Assembly (NCBI GenBank): GCA_027493025.1
Contig: JAPUDQ010000035.1
Location: forward strand, 1-42,691
Direction: 5' to 3'
DNA: 42,691 bases
DNA from: Candidatus Saccharimonadota bacterium
GTDB taxonomy: Bacteria; Patescibacteriota; Saccharimonadia; Saccharimonadales; Saccharimonadaceae
Below, piece by piece: positions 32,077 to 40,581 of this stretch; the first letter of the stretch is position 1; each line of letters opens with the position of its first letter. Under the pieces are notes generated by a model that searched no databases, had not been told where the DNA came from, and worked only from the letters and a program-made list of their open reading frames with translations. The position numbers and the translations under genes are program-made.

Positions 32077-33219
32077 TTACGATTTATGGTCAAGAGCATC
32101 AACTCCTACTACATCGGCAATTGAGGTAAAGCCGTCCCGTTCCAAGAGCTTTAAGAGTGCAGCATTGATCTCTCCTACTATTTGCGGACCAACAAACATA
32201 AGCCCTGTTATCATGCCGACGAGTGAGGCGCCAAGTCGGATTTTAGTATAGGCGTCTTCCACACTAAATACGCCCCCTACCCCGATGATTGTCAGTTTGT
32301 CACCATAATGCAGGTAGGTTTGTCGAATCAGTTCATTGGAAATCGGCTGCGTGGGCATGCCGCTCAGCCCGCCTTTGATTGTATCGGGCAACTCATCCTT
32401 GAGGCCAGCCCGCGAGCGGTTCTTGAGAAGATTACCGATTGTTACTCCCCTGACATCATGACGAACGATAACTTCCAGTAACTCGCGAAATGCCCCCCAC
32501 TCTAGATCGATCGGCATCTTGATGATTACCGGTCGCGTTAACTCTAGGGCATCAATCCGTCTTAGTAACCTATCAAGCATCCCAGGTTCGGTAAATGGCT
32601 CGCCTCCATAGGCATTTGGACACGAAATATTAATTTCATAGACGGCCACTCGATCATTTCTTTCTAAATGCACAAGACTTGCACAATAATCATCAATCGC
32701 TACGCTTTCCTCGACAGTAAACTCAGCATTTGTTTTGGCGACCGACACAACAAGGGGGAAATCCTGGAATAACTGACGCGGATACTGCAAAATTCGCTTA
32801 GAAATGCGCTTCACGCCTTGATTCGGCAATCCCGCATACACGACCAACGAACGAGTACGCGGCAACCGATAGAACCAGGGACGAGGATTGCCGTCACAGG
32901 CAACTGCTGTCACCGATCCACCTATCATAAACCCGAAACCGATTCGTTTAAGCAGTGGTGCAAGCTGAATGTTTTTGTCAAAACCAGCCGATAATCCAAT
33001 CGGATTACTAAACGACACGCCCATCACGGTCTGCCGAAGTCGTTTATCACGCGGCTGCGCCCACAACCCAGGCAGCGCACCGAGCAAGGGCATACTTTGA
33101 ACTCGAGAACCAAGTTTAATCGTTTTACTATGAACACTATCAGGACTTTTGTGAAACAGTATAGGTTTTATGATCGAGCGATACGCGCCACCAGAAATCG
33201 AACGAACAAGTAACCTCAT
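32077..33219 (-). CDS. pyrD: Dihydroorotate dehydrogenase, class 2-like
   Basis: 380 aa. Oxidises dihydroorotate to orotate with FMN, a step of pyrimidine synthesis. The N-terminal extension (about 60 residues with amphipathic helices) and the C-terminal GVGGVFSVEDAYTKIRLGAS match the membrane-associated class 2 enzymes. The catalytic segment reads NISCPNAYGG: class 2 enzymes such as E. coli have Ser at the residue occupied here by Cys (NISSPNT), while class 1 has Cys. It overlaps serS by 4 nt (ATGA-type) and has no promoter of its own. Other pyrimidine genes are not in the window. Confidence 0.9.
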   Translation of the reverse strand: MRLLVRSISGGAYRSIIKPILFHKSPDSVHSKTIKLGSRVQSMPLLGALPGLWAQPRDKRLRQTVMGVSFSNPIGLSAGFDKNIQLAPLLKRIGFGFMIGGSVTAVACDGNPRPWFYRLPRTRSLVVYAGLPNQGVKRISKRILQYPRQLFQDFPLVVSVAKTNAEFTVEESVAIDDYCASLVHLERNDRVAVYEINISCPNAYGGEPFTEPGMLDRLLRRIDALELTRPVIIKMPIDLEWGAFRELLEVIVRHDVRGVTIGNLLKNRSRAGLKDELPDTIKGGLSGMPTQPISNELIRQTYLHYGDKLTIIGVGGVFSVEDAYTKIRLGASLVGMITGLMFVGPQIVGEINAALLKLLERDGFTSIADVVGVDALDHKS

Positions 33220-34463
33220 AACGTCGTACGGCCACCCATGTACGGCTGCAAGACTTCTGGTACGCGCAGCGTGCCATCATCATTCTGGAAGTTCTCCAAA
33301 ATAACGACCAGTGAACGCGCCAAGCTCACCGCCGTACCATTGAGCGTGTGGAGTATCTCGACCGATCCATTTTTGCGGCGAACACGGATATTGAGATTGC
33401 GAGCCTGATAGTCAGTACAATTACTACAGCTCGTCAGTTCTCGATAGGTTCCATCGACCGGCGACCAATACTCAATATCATATTTCTTGGCGGCCGGACT
33501 ACCAAGATCGCCAGCGGCAATATTGATAACGTGATACGAAATACCGATCGCTTGCCAGAGCTCTTCCTCAATCGCCAAAATCTGCTCATGCATCTCGATA
33601 GATTTTTCTGGCAACGTATACGCATACATTTCAAGTTTATTAAACTGGTGTACCCGGAAAAGACCCTTCGTATGTTTGCCATAGGTGCCCGCTTCTTTGC
33701 GGTAACAGGCACTAAGTCCCGCATACAAAATCGGCAGCTTATTCTCGTCGATGATTTCATCAGCGTGATAGCCGGTGAGTGGGATTTCGGCGGTCGCAAT
33801 CAGCGACAGGTCTTCGCCCTCAATACTATACTCATCGCTCTGATCACTGCTGCGCGGTGCAAAACCGGTACCAGTCATCGTGCGTTGATTTACCAGATGC
33901 GGTACCGTCATGAAGGTAAAGCCTTTTTTAACCAAATGATCAAGGGCGAACTGCGTAACGGCATTTTCGAGTAGAGCCAAATCACCTTTGAGATAGTAAA
34001 ATTTCGCTCCGGCCACTTTCGCCCCACGCTCAAAGTCCACCCAATCACGCGCTAACGCGAAGTCCAGATGATCTTTTGCGCCAGTCGGTTGATCGCCATG
34101 CTTTTTGATTTCGACACTATCTTCTTCCCCGCCGAGCGGTACATCATCTTGAATAATGTTTGGGACTGCCGCAAGCAGCTCATCGTATTCTTTGTCATAA
34201 CCACTGAGTTGCTCCTCACGGTCAGCAAGCTCGATTTTGATCTGCTTACCCTCATCGATCAAAGCCTGGTCAGGTTTTCCGTCTTTCATTTTTGCCGCAT
34301 TTTCATTGCGTTTCTGGCGAAGCTCATCAACTTGCTGTTGAAGATCACGCCGCTGTATGTCAATGTCCAGAAGTTTTTTGATATCGACGTTTTTGTAGCC
34401 TTTTTCCTCAGCCGATTTTTGGACAATATCGGCGTGTTCGCGAATAAATTTGATATCTATCAT
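33216..34463 (-). CDS. serS: Seryl-tRNA synthetase
   Basis: 415 aa. Attaches serine to tRNA-Ser. A long N-terminal coiled-coil arm (about residues 28-105, with QQQVDELRQKRNENAAKM) binds the tRNA long variable arm; the class II catalytic core carries the motif 2 region YRKEAGTYGKHTKGLFRVHQ and TSCSNCTDYQARNLNIR, and motif 3 near the end with NGTAVSLARSLVVILEN. Full family length. TATACT lies 10 nt before the ATG. pyrD overlaps its 3' end. Confidence 0.97.
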   Translation of the reverse strand: MIDIKFIREHADIVQKSAEEKGYKNVDIKKLLDIDIQRRDLQQQVDELRQKRNENAAKMKDGKPDQALIDEGKQIKIELADREEQLSGYDKEYDELLAAVPNIIQDDVPLGGEEDSVEIKKHGDQPTGAKDHLDFALARDWVDFERGAKVAGAKFYYLKGDLALLENAVTQFALDHLVKKGFTFMTVPHLVNQRTMTGTGFAPRSSDQSDEYSIEGEDLSLIATAEIPLTGYHADEIIDENKLPILYAGLSACYRKEAGTYGKHTKGLFRVHQFNKLEMYAYTLPEKSIEMHEQILAIEEELWQAIGISYHVINIAAGDLGSPAAKKYDIEYWSPVDGTYRELTSCSNCTDYQARNLNIRVRRKNGSVEILHTLNGTAVSLARSLVVILENFQNDDGTLRVPEVLQPYMGGRTTL

Positions 34464-34473
34464 AATACGAACC

Positions 34474-34479
34474 AGTATA
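34474..34479 (-). promoter_or_regulatory. serS: -10 box TATACT upstream of serS
   Basis: TATACT on the minus strand ends 10 nt before the serS ATG, predicting a leader of only 3-4 nt. Confidence 0.45.
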
Positions 34480-34503
34480 GCACTTCTCTATAAAAGTTGA
34501 GCA

Positions 34504-34525
34504 GCCCGCTCAAATTCGAGCGGGC
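34504..34525 (-). terminator. Hairpin downstream of the small ORF
   Basis: GCCCGCTC (34504-34511) pairs with GAGCGGGC (34518-34525), loop of 6 nt; on the minus strand it is followed by a CAACTTTTAT stretch. It is 35 nt past the stop of the small ORF at 34561, so it would end that transcript ahead of serS. Confidence 0.6.
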
Positions 34526-34560
34526 CGTGGCGTTCAGCCATCACACAGGACGAGTAGCGC

Positions 34561-34752
34561 CTAGCGCCGGAAGTCATGAACATCCTGGCCTACGTCACCC
34601 CAACCGGTGTCATCGTGAAGGTCTTTCGGCTTATGCTTCCTCACGCTCGTTGGCCTATTGGCTACATCGCCGAGGTCGACAGGGGTCGGAAAGCCCCTAA
34701 ACTTTGGCCGTGCCACACTAGTAGGGCGGGGGTTATTGCGTGAATGCTTCAT
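34561..34752 (-). CDS. Small basic protein of unknown function
   Basis: 63 aa from the ATG at 34752. It is rich in Arg, Lys, Pro and Asp and probably unstructured, ending in DDTGWGDVGQDVHDFRR. No family is recognised. Support for a real gene: a GGAG ribosome binding site 6 nt before the ATG, a TATAAT (34797-34802) upstream, and a hairpin terminator after the stop. A longer in-frame start at 34791 lies 5 nt after that TATAAT. It is the only gene seen in the 386-nt space between serS and the ABC permease. Confidence 0.5.
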   Translation of the reverse strand: MKHSRNNPRPTSVARPKFRGFPTPVDLGDVANRPTSVRKHKPKDLHDDTGWGDVGQDVHDFRR

Positions 34753-34796
34753 ATTACGCTCCTTCGGTACTCCAACGATCGGACTGGACATTCTAT

Positions 34797-34802
34797 ATTA
34801 TA
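34797..34802 (-). promoter_or_regulatory. -10 box TATAAT for the small ORF
   Basis: A consensus TATAAT on the minus strand, 44 nt before the ATG at 34752 and 5 nt before an alternative ATG at 34791. Confidence 0.4.
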
Positions 34803-34849
34803 GCATTTTACTTTGCTTAAAGCAATAGCAAGATGTGAGAAAGATATTT

Positions 34850-36211
34850 TTATTCTGTTCGTAACGCCTCAATCGGATCAAGCTTGGCGGCTTTACGTGC
34901 GGGGAACCAACCAGCTAGCATCGCAACAACCATCAACGCGACAATCAGTCCGGCAATCGGTAGTAGCTCAAATACCAAAATACGATTTTCACCAATACTC
35001 ATTATGGAGCTAAGCCAAGGATTGATAAGGGCTCCAATTCCCCACGCAAGCAACGCACCGATAACACCGCCTAGTAGGCCGATCCAGGCAGCTTCATACT
35101 GAAATAGTCGACGCACATGTCGTCCGCGCATACCAAGCGCTTTCATGAGACCAATCTCACGCGTTCTTTCTAAAACGGAGATGTACTGAGTATTGATAAT
35201 CCCGAAAACACTCGCAATCAGCGCAAGAACCCCAAACCCAGCTACAATACCCTGGAGGAGATTGACGATATTAAAAATCAATCCCTGAAGGTCTTTGGCG
35301 GTCATGGCAAACATATCGCGTTTTTCTATATCAGTCTTTACGGTAGCCGGGTCGACATCTTTTTTGGCCGTGACGGTTGCCGAGACATACTTTTTGTATT
35401 GTTCGGTACCTTTTGTAAGAAATTCAGACAATTCATCAGCTTTTTTGTCAGAAATAAACAGTGCTGAACTAGCCGAAAATGAAGTACTTGATTTGGCACT
35501 AACAGCCCGTATTTTAAGAGGCACATCTTTTGTTTCTGGGGTTAGCCGCTTCTCAATCTCGTCAAATCTACCCGACAACATGAGTGACTGAATTTCCGCC
35601 TCAGAGGGATTGTTGGCAACTTTTGAAAGTCGCAGAGTGATTGTTGTTCCAACCATATCCTTTGAAGCAATGCCTAATTTTTCGGCAAAAGACTCGGGCA
35701 TAACGATCTCATCCGTACCAATCTGTTGCCCCAGAGGTGGCAGTGTACCGGATGCTACTTGAGCCAATACCGTCGGATCATAGGTCGTCACATCGGCAGT
35801 AAATTTTTTGCCCGCAATCTTTTCAAAGCTGACATATTTTGCGGAAATAAAATAGGTTGGTAAAACTCGCTCTACCCCTGCTATACTTCGTACTTTGTTG
35901 ATATCCTCTTCATTGAGCGTCTTGTAGGTCATACCTCCATACTGAAGTGCATCCTCACGGTATTCTTTTAACCCACCAGGCCCCATTGTCGCTGACGAAT
36001 CATTCATTTTTTCTTTTGTAATATAAATCGATTGCGGGTCAACGTTACTTTTAATAAGCTTGTCTGCATACTGTCGCGCCCCTGTGCCCGCAGCAATCGA
36101 CATCGTCAGCGTAAAAGCACCGACAGCAATCGCGAGACTTGTGAGTAATGTTCGAGCTTTGGCATTACGCAGACTGCGTCCTGCCCGACGGAAAGAATCT
36201 CGTATTTTCAT
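34850..36211 (-). CDS. MacB-type ABC transporter permease
   Basis: 453 aa. One N-terminal membrane helix (about residues 18-42), a large extracytoplasmic region (about 45-320) of the MacB periplasmic-core type, then three helices (about 320-345, 375-400, 415-440) ending in the FtsX-like motif GWFPARKAAKLDPIEALR. The family works by mechanotransmission and exports peptides, lipoproteins or antibiotics. The gene overlaps the ATPase gene by 4 nt. No promoter is seen at its start, so it is translated from the ATPase transcript. Confidence 0.92.
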   Translation of the reverse strand: MKIRDSFRRAGRSLRNAKARTLLTSLAIAVGAFTLTMSIAAGTGARQYADKLIKSNVDPQSIYITKEKMNDSSATMGPGGLKEYREDALQYGGMTYKTLNEEDINKVRSIAGVERVLPTYFISAKYVSFEKIAGKKFTADVTTYDPTVLAQVASGTLPPLGQQIGTDEIVMPESFAEKLGIASKDMVGTTITLRLSKVANNPSEAEIQSLMLSGRFDEIEKRLTPETKDVPLKIRAVSAKSSTSFSASSALFISDKKADELSEFLTKGTEQYKKYVSATVTAKKDVDPATVKTDIEKRDMFAMTAKDLQGLIFNIVNLLQGIVAGFGVLALIASVFGIINTQYISVLERTREIGLMKALGMRGRHVRRLFQYEAAWIGLLGGVIGALLAWGIGALINPWLSSIMSIGENRILVFELLPIAGLIVALMVVAMLAGWFPARKAAKLDPIEALRTE

Positions 36212-36900
36212 TTTTTACCTGCCTTGCGATGAGTTATTTCGGTAATCCGACCATCTTTGATATGTACTTGCATATCGCATCGTGCTGCCAAGTCATCATC
36301 ATGGGTAACAATCACCAGAGTACTTCCTAGCTTGCGATTAAACCCAAAAAGGAGTTGCTCGATTTTTTCGCCCGTCACCGTATCAAGGTTGCCAGTTGGT
36401 TCATCAGCAAAAATAATCCGAGGTACATTGACAATCGCTCGCGCTATGGCGAGTCGCTGTTTCTGCCCACCCGACAAATTAGCGGCCTTTTGATTAACCT
36501 TGTCATCTAACTCAACTTGTTTGAGTGCTGTTAAGACACGTTGTTTGCGTTTAGCTCCACCAATTAACGCGATTTCAAGCGGTAACGCAACATTGTTGTA
36601 GCATGTTTCGTTGGCCTGCACAAAAAAGGATTGAAAAATAAAGCCAATCTTTTGAGCGCGGAAGCTATCGATTTCTTTGGCTTTCATAGATGAAATATCC
36701 TGTTCATCAACTACCACCGCTCCTGAGGTTGGTCGGTCAAGACCACTCATAATATGCATAAGAGTACTCTTGCCGCTTCCTGATTTACCGACGATCGCCA
36801 CACTGGCCCCCTCCGGTACGGTAAAGGTTACGTTATCAAGAGCAGTAAATGATTGCTCTTTCTTACCATACACTTTGCCTATTCCTGTAACTTGTATCAT
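36208..36900 (-). CDS. MacB/LolD-type ABC transporter ATPase
   Basis: 230 aa from the ATG at 36900. Walker A GKSGSGKST, Q loop IFQSFFVQ, signature LSGGQKQRLAIARA, Walker B IIFADEPTGNLD and H loop VTHDDD are intact, and the opening IQVTGIGKVYGKKEQSFTAL is normal for this family. The longer start at 36945 is rejected because TATAAT lies 7 nt before the chosen ATG. It pairs with the permease downstream. The histidine kinase transcribed in the opposite direction, 110 nt away, could sense the same substrate. Confidence 0.93.
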   Translation of the reverse strand: MIQVTGIGKVYGKKEQSFTALDNVTFTVPEGASVAIVGKSGSGKSTLMHIMSGLDRPTSGAVVVDEQDISSMKAKEIDSFRAQKIGFIFQSFFVQANETCYNNVALPLEIALIGGAKRKQRVLTALKQVELDDKVNQKAANLSGGQKQRLAIARAIVNVPRIIFADEPTGNLDTVTGEKIEQLLFGFNRKLGSTLVIVTHDDDLAARCDMQVHIKDGRITEITHRKAGKK

Positions 36901-36907
36901 CTTGCCC

Positions 36908-36913
36908 ATTATA
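36908..36913 (-). promoter_or_regulatory. -10 box TATAAT, leaderless-type promoter of the ABC exporter
   Basis: A consensus TATAAT on the minus strand ends 7 nt before the ATG at 36900; no ribosome binding site lies between. Confidence 0.55.
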
Positions 36914-37010
36914 TCAGGCTTTATGGCTCGAAAATACCCAGACAAACTGCTTGTGCCTGCTAGTACAAGATGCTATAATAGCACTACGTTTTATCAAAAG
37001 AGACAAAAAC

Positions 37011-39125
37011 ATGAAAAAATCGATGATGTGGCAAGAATTGTCTATAGGATTCACAGGAATCATTATTGCGCTTGTTATCGTGCCATTCGTAGCTGCTCAG
37101 ACAACAACGATACGCGTGACGGTCGGCGCGCCAACCCCACCTGATGTTTGTGCCAATATTGACGGTGTTCAAGCAGAGGTTCCTACTGGTATGGTGGTCG
37201 ATGGAAACGGAAACTGCACAACCCCTACGCCGCCGCCAGTTGATGTTTGTAAAAACATTGATGGGCTACAAACCACAATACCTTCTGGCTACTATCAAGA
37301 TAACTCAGGCAATTGCTTCGTTCAGCCCGCTCCCCCCGTTGATGTTTGCCCTAATCTCTTCGGACTACAGGTCGTTGTTCCTTCAAGTCTTATTATTGAC
37401 GCAAACGGTAACTGTGTCACCAAGCCGATTGATGAGTGTCCAAATATTGATGGCAATCAAGCCACTATTCCAGCTGGCATGGTTCGCGAAAATGGCCGTT
37501 GTTTTACGCCAACTGGCACTGTTTCACCACCTGACTATACTCCTCCGACCCCCGCACCAACCCCAACTAACCCTACACCTACACCGACAACACCTCCGTA
37601 CATCCCCGCTCCAACAAATCCTTCTACGTCAGGAGATGCCCCCGCTAAGACTTACTATTACACCCCGCCAGCAACAGCTGAACAACCACGACCTTTTCGT
37701 CAGATTATCGTAGAAGGACAAGATGGGTCCACATCATTCGGCCGAACAGATTACGAAAACGTCCCCGAACAACTTGACAGCGTCATTGACCCGCTTGTTA
37801 AAGCAATTCCGACTCCGGTGGTTACGGCGCTGCAATCTGTCTCCCCAACCGTTGCCCGAACCGTTCCTTATTATGTTTTTGGCGTGCTTGGACTCATGAT
37901 TACCATGATTGCCGTTCAGGCCGTCTTAGAGTTTCGCGCAGCACGAGAACTTATCGTTCTTCTAAAACGAGATAGGAACATTGCCGAGCAAAAAGATAAC
38001 TTCATTGCCCTAGCTTCCCATTATCTCCGTACACCTCTTACGTTAATGCGGAACGGGCTTGATACCATCGTTGCGCTGAAAGAACTACCTCCACAACACG
38101 TACAACGCCTCCGAAACACGGTCAGTACCCTTGATTTTAATATCAAAGATATACTAGCGGATGTCGAAAACAATGAAGCTCTTAAAGCCATCAAAGAACC
38201 CACAATTAAATCAGAAAAACCAAACATCTTTCGCTCTGGATTCTTCTGGACACCTCTTTTGTTCTCTGTTGTCATTACTGTAGCCGCAAACTTCCTCCTT
38301 GGTGTAGTTGGTAACGTCGACCTCGGCATTACGAACGTAACTATTCAGGTAATTATCTTTGCAGCCATCGCGACGATGTTATATACCGCCGTACGCAATA
38401 TTCACATTCGTCGTATTCAAAAAGCGCGCCAAGAAGAGTTGCTTGCCCATGAACGGGTTGTTGATGAAGCCCGCAACGCGTTCATTCAACGTTCCACCGC
38501 TGCGCTTCATAAGGGGCTTACTAGTCTTTACAATCATCGACCTGACATTAGCGGCGCTGCTTCGACGCGTTTCTTTGATGAGGGCTATAAGCGCTTCTTA
38601 GAAATTCTTGAGAAGTTTCTTCTACTTGGTACGATACAAACAGGTAGCACTCGTCAAACGGAACGCATAAACCTTCATGATTTCGTTGATGAAGTTACCA
38701 GCACCTACATACGACAGATTGATGAAAAACATCTCTCCGTTGTCAATAACATCCCTACGTCCATTTTTGTTGAGCAAAATCGTCCACTCTATACGTTCGT
38801 TATTCGGTCACTTATCGATAATGCCATCAAATTCAACAAAGATGGTGGCACCATCGACATCACTGCTGACCCATCACATCAAAGCCTGCGAGTCAGTGTA
38901 ACAGACACAGGTATTGGCATTCCCGAAGACAAAGTATCTCAGCTCTTCAAACCATTTTCACGGGCTGATTCGGCAATCGAGTTTAACTATGAAGGACTTG
39001 GCTTTAGTCTCTTCCTCGATAAAATCATCACTGATTACATGGGCGGCAATATAAAAGTGACGTCTCCTAACCAAGGTGGTACTTCAGTTAGTGTGACGTC
39101 ACCACATAGCTCTTTAGCTACTTAA
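37011..39125 (+). CDS. Membrane histidine kinase with cysteine repeats and a split dimerisation region
   Basis: 704 aa. Signal sequence or anchor (residues 10-29); four extracytoplasmic repeats of a DVCxNIDGxQ...GNC form with cysteine pairs 47/69, 80/102, 113/135 and 143/164; a Pro/Thr-rich linker (about 170-225); a membrane helix (286-307); an H-box helix FIALASHYLRTPLTLM with His337; then two more membrane helices (about 411-432 and 443-461); a second helix FIQRSTAALHKGLTSL (491-506); and an ATPase domain with IDNAIKFN (N604), DTGIGIPED and GLGFSLFLDKI. The start follows a TATAAT by about 30 nt and has only a weak AAGAGA. Separation of the phospho-His and ATPase by a membrane hairpin is unusual. 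It is divergent from the ABC exporter genes. Confidence 0.85.
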   Translation: MKKSMMWQELSIGFTGIIIALVIVPFVAAQTTTIRVTVGAPTPPDVCANIDGVQAEVPTGMVVDGNGNCTTPTPPPVDVCKNIDGLQTTIPSGYYQDNSGNCFVQPAPPVDVCPNLFGLQVVVPSSLIIDANGNCVTKPIDECPNIDGNQATIPAGMVRENGRCFTPTGTVSPPDYTPPTPAPTPTNPTPTPTTPPYIPAPTNPSTSGDAPAKTYYYTPPATAEQPRPFRQIIVEGQDGSTSFGRTDYENVPEQLDSVIDPLVKAIPTPVVTALQSVSPTVARTVPYYVFGVLGLMITMIAVQAVLEFRAARELIVLLKRDRNIAEQKDNFIALASHYLRTPLTLMRNGLDTIVALKELPPQHVQRLRNTVSTLDFNIKDILADVENNEALKAIKEPTIKSEKPNIFRSGFFWTPLLFSVVITVAANFLLGVVGNVDLGITNVTIQVIIFAAIATMLYTAVRNIHIRRIQKARQEELLAHERVVDEARNAFIQRSTAALHKGLTSLYNHRPDISGAASTRFFDEGYKRFLEILEKFLLLGTIQTGSTRQTERINLHDFVDEVTSTYIRQIDEKHLSVVNNIPTSIFVEQNRPLYTFVIRSLIDNAIKFNKDGGTIDITADPSHQSLRVSVTDTGIGIPEDKVSQLFKPFSRADSAIEFNYEGLGFSLFLDKIITDYMGGNIKVTSPNQGGTSVSVTSPHSSLAT

Positions 39126-40264
39126 TCGGCCAAGATTGTATAGGGTCGTTTACTAAACTGGTGTCGAATATGCATAGCCTGTAAGCCCATGCCTACACAA
39201 AGTGTAATGATGAAGACAAGTACATTAATACCAGGTATTAGCATCAACAGCCCTACTACCAAAGCGCCTACAAGAACAACGAGTAACGCATTTGTCGCTC
39301 GTTTTCGAAGAATCAATCCACCGATATAGTAAGCTGTAAACACACTAGACACACAGGCCATAATGAGCCATACAAGCATCCCAACCATACCAAGCGGTAT
39401 ACCAACAATGGTTGCCATTACTAAAATACTTGCAAATGGCAGTAGCAAAAGTGCAGCAAATCCCACGAGAAATGCCAGCATGACTGTTCGGACTGAAACC
39501 GATGAAGCTTCATGCAAATATTTTGGCACAAGCAGCGTCACACCGAGCGCGAGAACAATAAACGAAACAATCGTCCACAATGTCGCCTTAATCCATGAAC
39601 CATCAGCTGCTGTCTGATCCGTTCGCTCCGTAAAGTTTGTTTGACCCGCAACGACTCCTGCGGGCAGATTTTGTTGTTTTTCACTCTGATAGATAAAGTT
39701 GCCGCCTACCTTTGCTTCATTGCGAACTGAAAGACTACTGATACTAGCGTGCACATCCCTACCAACTGTTCCACCGAAATTCATTACCCCAGTTCCAAGC
39801 AACATGTCACGTTTGACCGTACCATCCAAATTTAGCGTAGAAGCCCCGCCGGTAATATCCCGCTGAACTATCGCTCCTTTATCAATCGTAACTGTATTCC
39901 CAGCCAAAGACGCACTGCCACCAACTTGCGCTTTGAGCGTCACAACATTGCCAGCTGCCCGAACATCACCATGTACGGTTCCACCTATAGTCAGATTAGT
40001 GCCCGCACAAAGAACATCGCCCTCAACCGTACCATTAACGACAATATCATTTCCGGCGCAAAAAAGATCGCCTTTGATCGTTCCGCCTACCACTACTCTC
40101 TCACCAGCCATGTAGGCCGTAGAATCAATAACTTGCGTAGCGTCAATCTTCACCTCACCTTTTTCGTTCGCAACAACATGTCCTAGAGCACCTACATGCG
40201 GTGCAACGAATCCTACTGCTGCCATTAAAACAGCTGCGATGACTAATTTGCTGTATTTTTTCAC
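39122..40264 (-). CDS. Bactofilin-like beta-solenoid protein with four membrane helices
   Basis: 380 aa from the GTG at 40264. A signal peptide (residues about 5-27) is followed by a right-handed beta-solenoid of the polymer-forming (bactofilin/DUF342) type, about residues 50-200, with repeats such as VVVGGTIKGDLFCAG and NLTIGGTVHGDVRAAG. Four hydrophobic helices follow (about 230-380). Unlike cytoplasmic bactofilins, the solenoid should face outside. The GTG is chosen because AAGGAG lies 6 nt upstream; the longer frame at 40297 has none. It is 1 nt after the stop of a 59-aa gene, and its stop overlaps the kinase stop by 4 nt on the other strand. Confidence 0.85.
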   Translation of the reverse strand: MKKYSKLVIAAVLMAAVGFVAPHVGALGHVVANEKGEVKIDATQVIDSTAYMAGERVVVGGTIKGDLFCAGNDIVVNGTVEGDVLCAGTNLTIGGTVHGDVRAAGNVVTLKAQVGGSASLAGNTVTIDKGAIVQRDITGGASTLNLDGTVKRDMLLGTGVMNFGGTVGRDVHASISSLSVRNEAKVGGNFIYQSEKQQNLPAGVVAGQTNFTERTDQTAADGSWIKATLWTIVSFIVLALGVTLLVPKYLHEASSVSVRTVMLAFLVGFAALLLLPFASILVMATIVGIPLGMVGMLVWLIMACVSSVFTAYYIGGLILRKRATNALLVVLVGALVVGLLMLIPGINVLVFIITLCVGMGLQAMHIRHQFSKRPYTILAD

Positions 40265-40265
40265 C

Positions 40266-40445
40266 TTACGCTCCTTCCGGGCGAACACCGATATCACTCA
40301 GCGCAAACCCATATTTTTCTAATGTATCGACGACTAACTCTTTGTCGCCGATTTTATATTCGTGTGCGAGTACATCAAGAAACTCGCCTTCTGACGTAAA
40401 CAACTCTCCACCAAACTCATAGGCTTGACCCATCGACGCCTCCAT
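40266..40445 (-). CDS. Small acidic protein of unknown function
   Basis: 59 aa, a continuous ATG-to-TAA frame: begins MEASMGQAYEFGGELF and ends DIGVRPEGA. It is soluble and acidic with an alpha-beta look; no family is recognised. It lies 1 nt upstream of the bactofilin-like GTG, whose AAGGAG ribosome binding site is within its last codons, a layout typical of coupled genes. A TATACT (40460-40465) is 14 nt before its ATG. The region is otherwise empty, so this is the likely first gene of the bactofilin-like transcript. Confidence 0.65.
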   Translation of the reverse strand: MEASMGQAYEFGGELFTSEGEFLDVLAHEYKIGDKELVVDTLEKYGFALSDIGVRPEGA

Positions 40446-40459
40446 TTCGTTACGCGTTT

Positions 40460-40465
40460 AGTATA
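40460..40465 (-). promoter_or_regulatory. -10 box TATACT of the small gene/bactofilin-like transcript
   Basis: TATACT on the minus strand lies 14 nt before the ATG at 40445. Confidence 0.45.
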
Positions 40466-40581
40466 CCGCGGTCATAAACCACTTGGCAATCTACCCTATC
40501 AACTAAAATGTGGGCTAATAGATTGCAGAAGTTCCGTATATATGCATAAATACCAGTACGATAGAATAATAAGGAGTTTTT

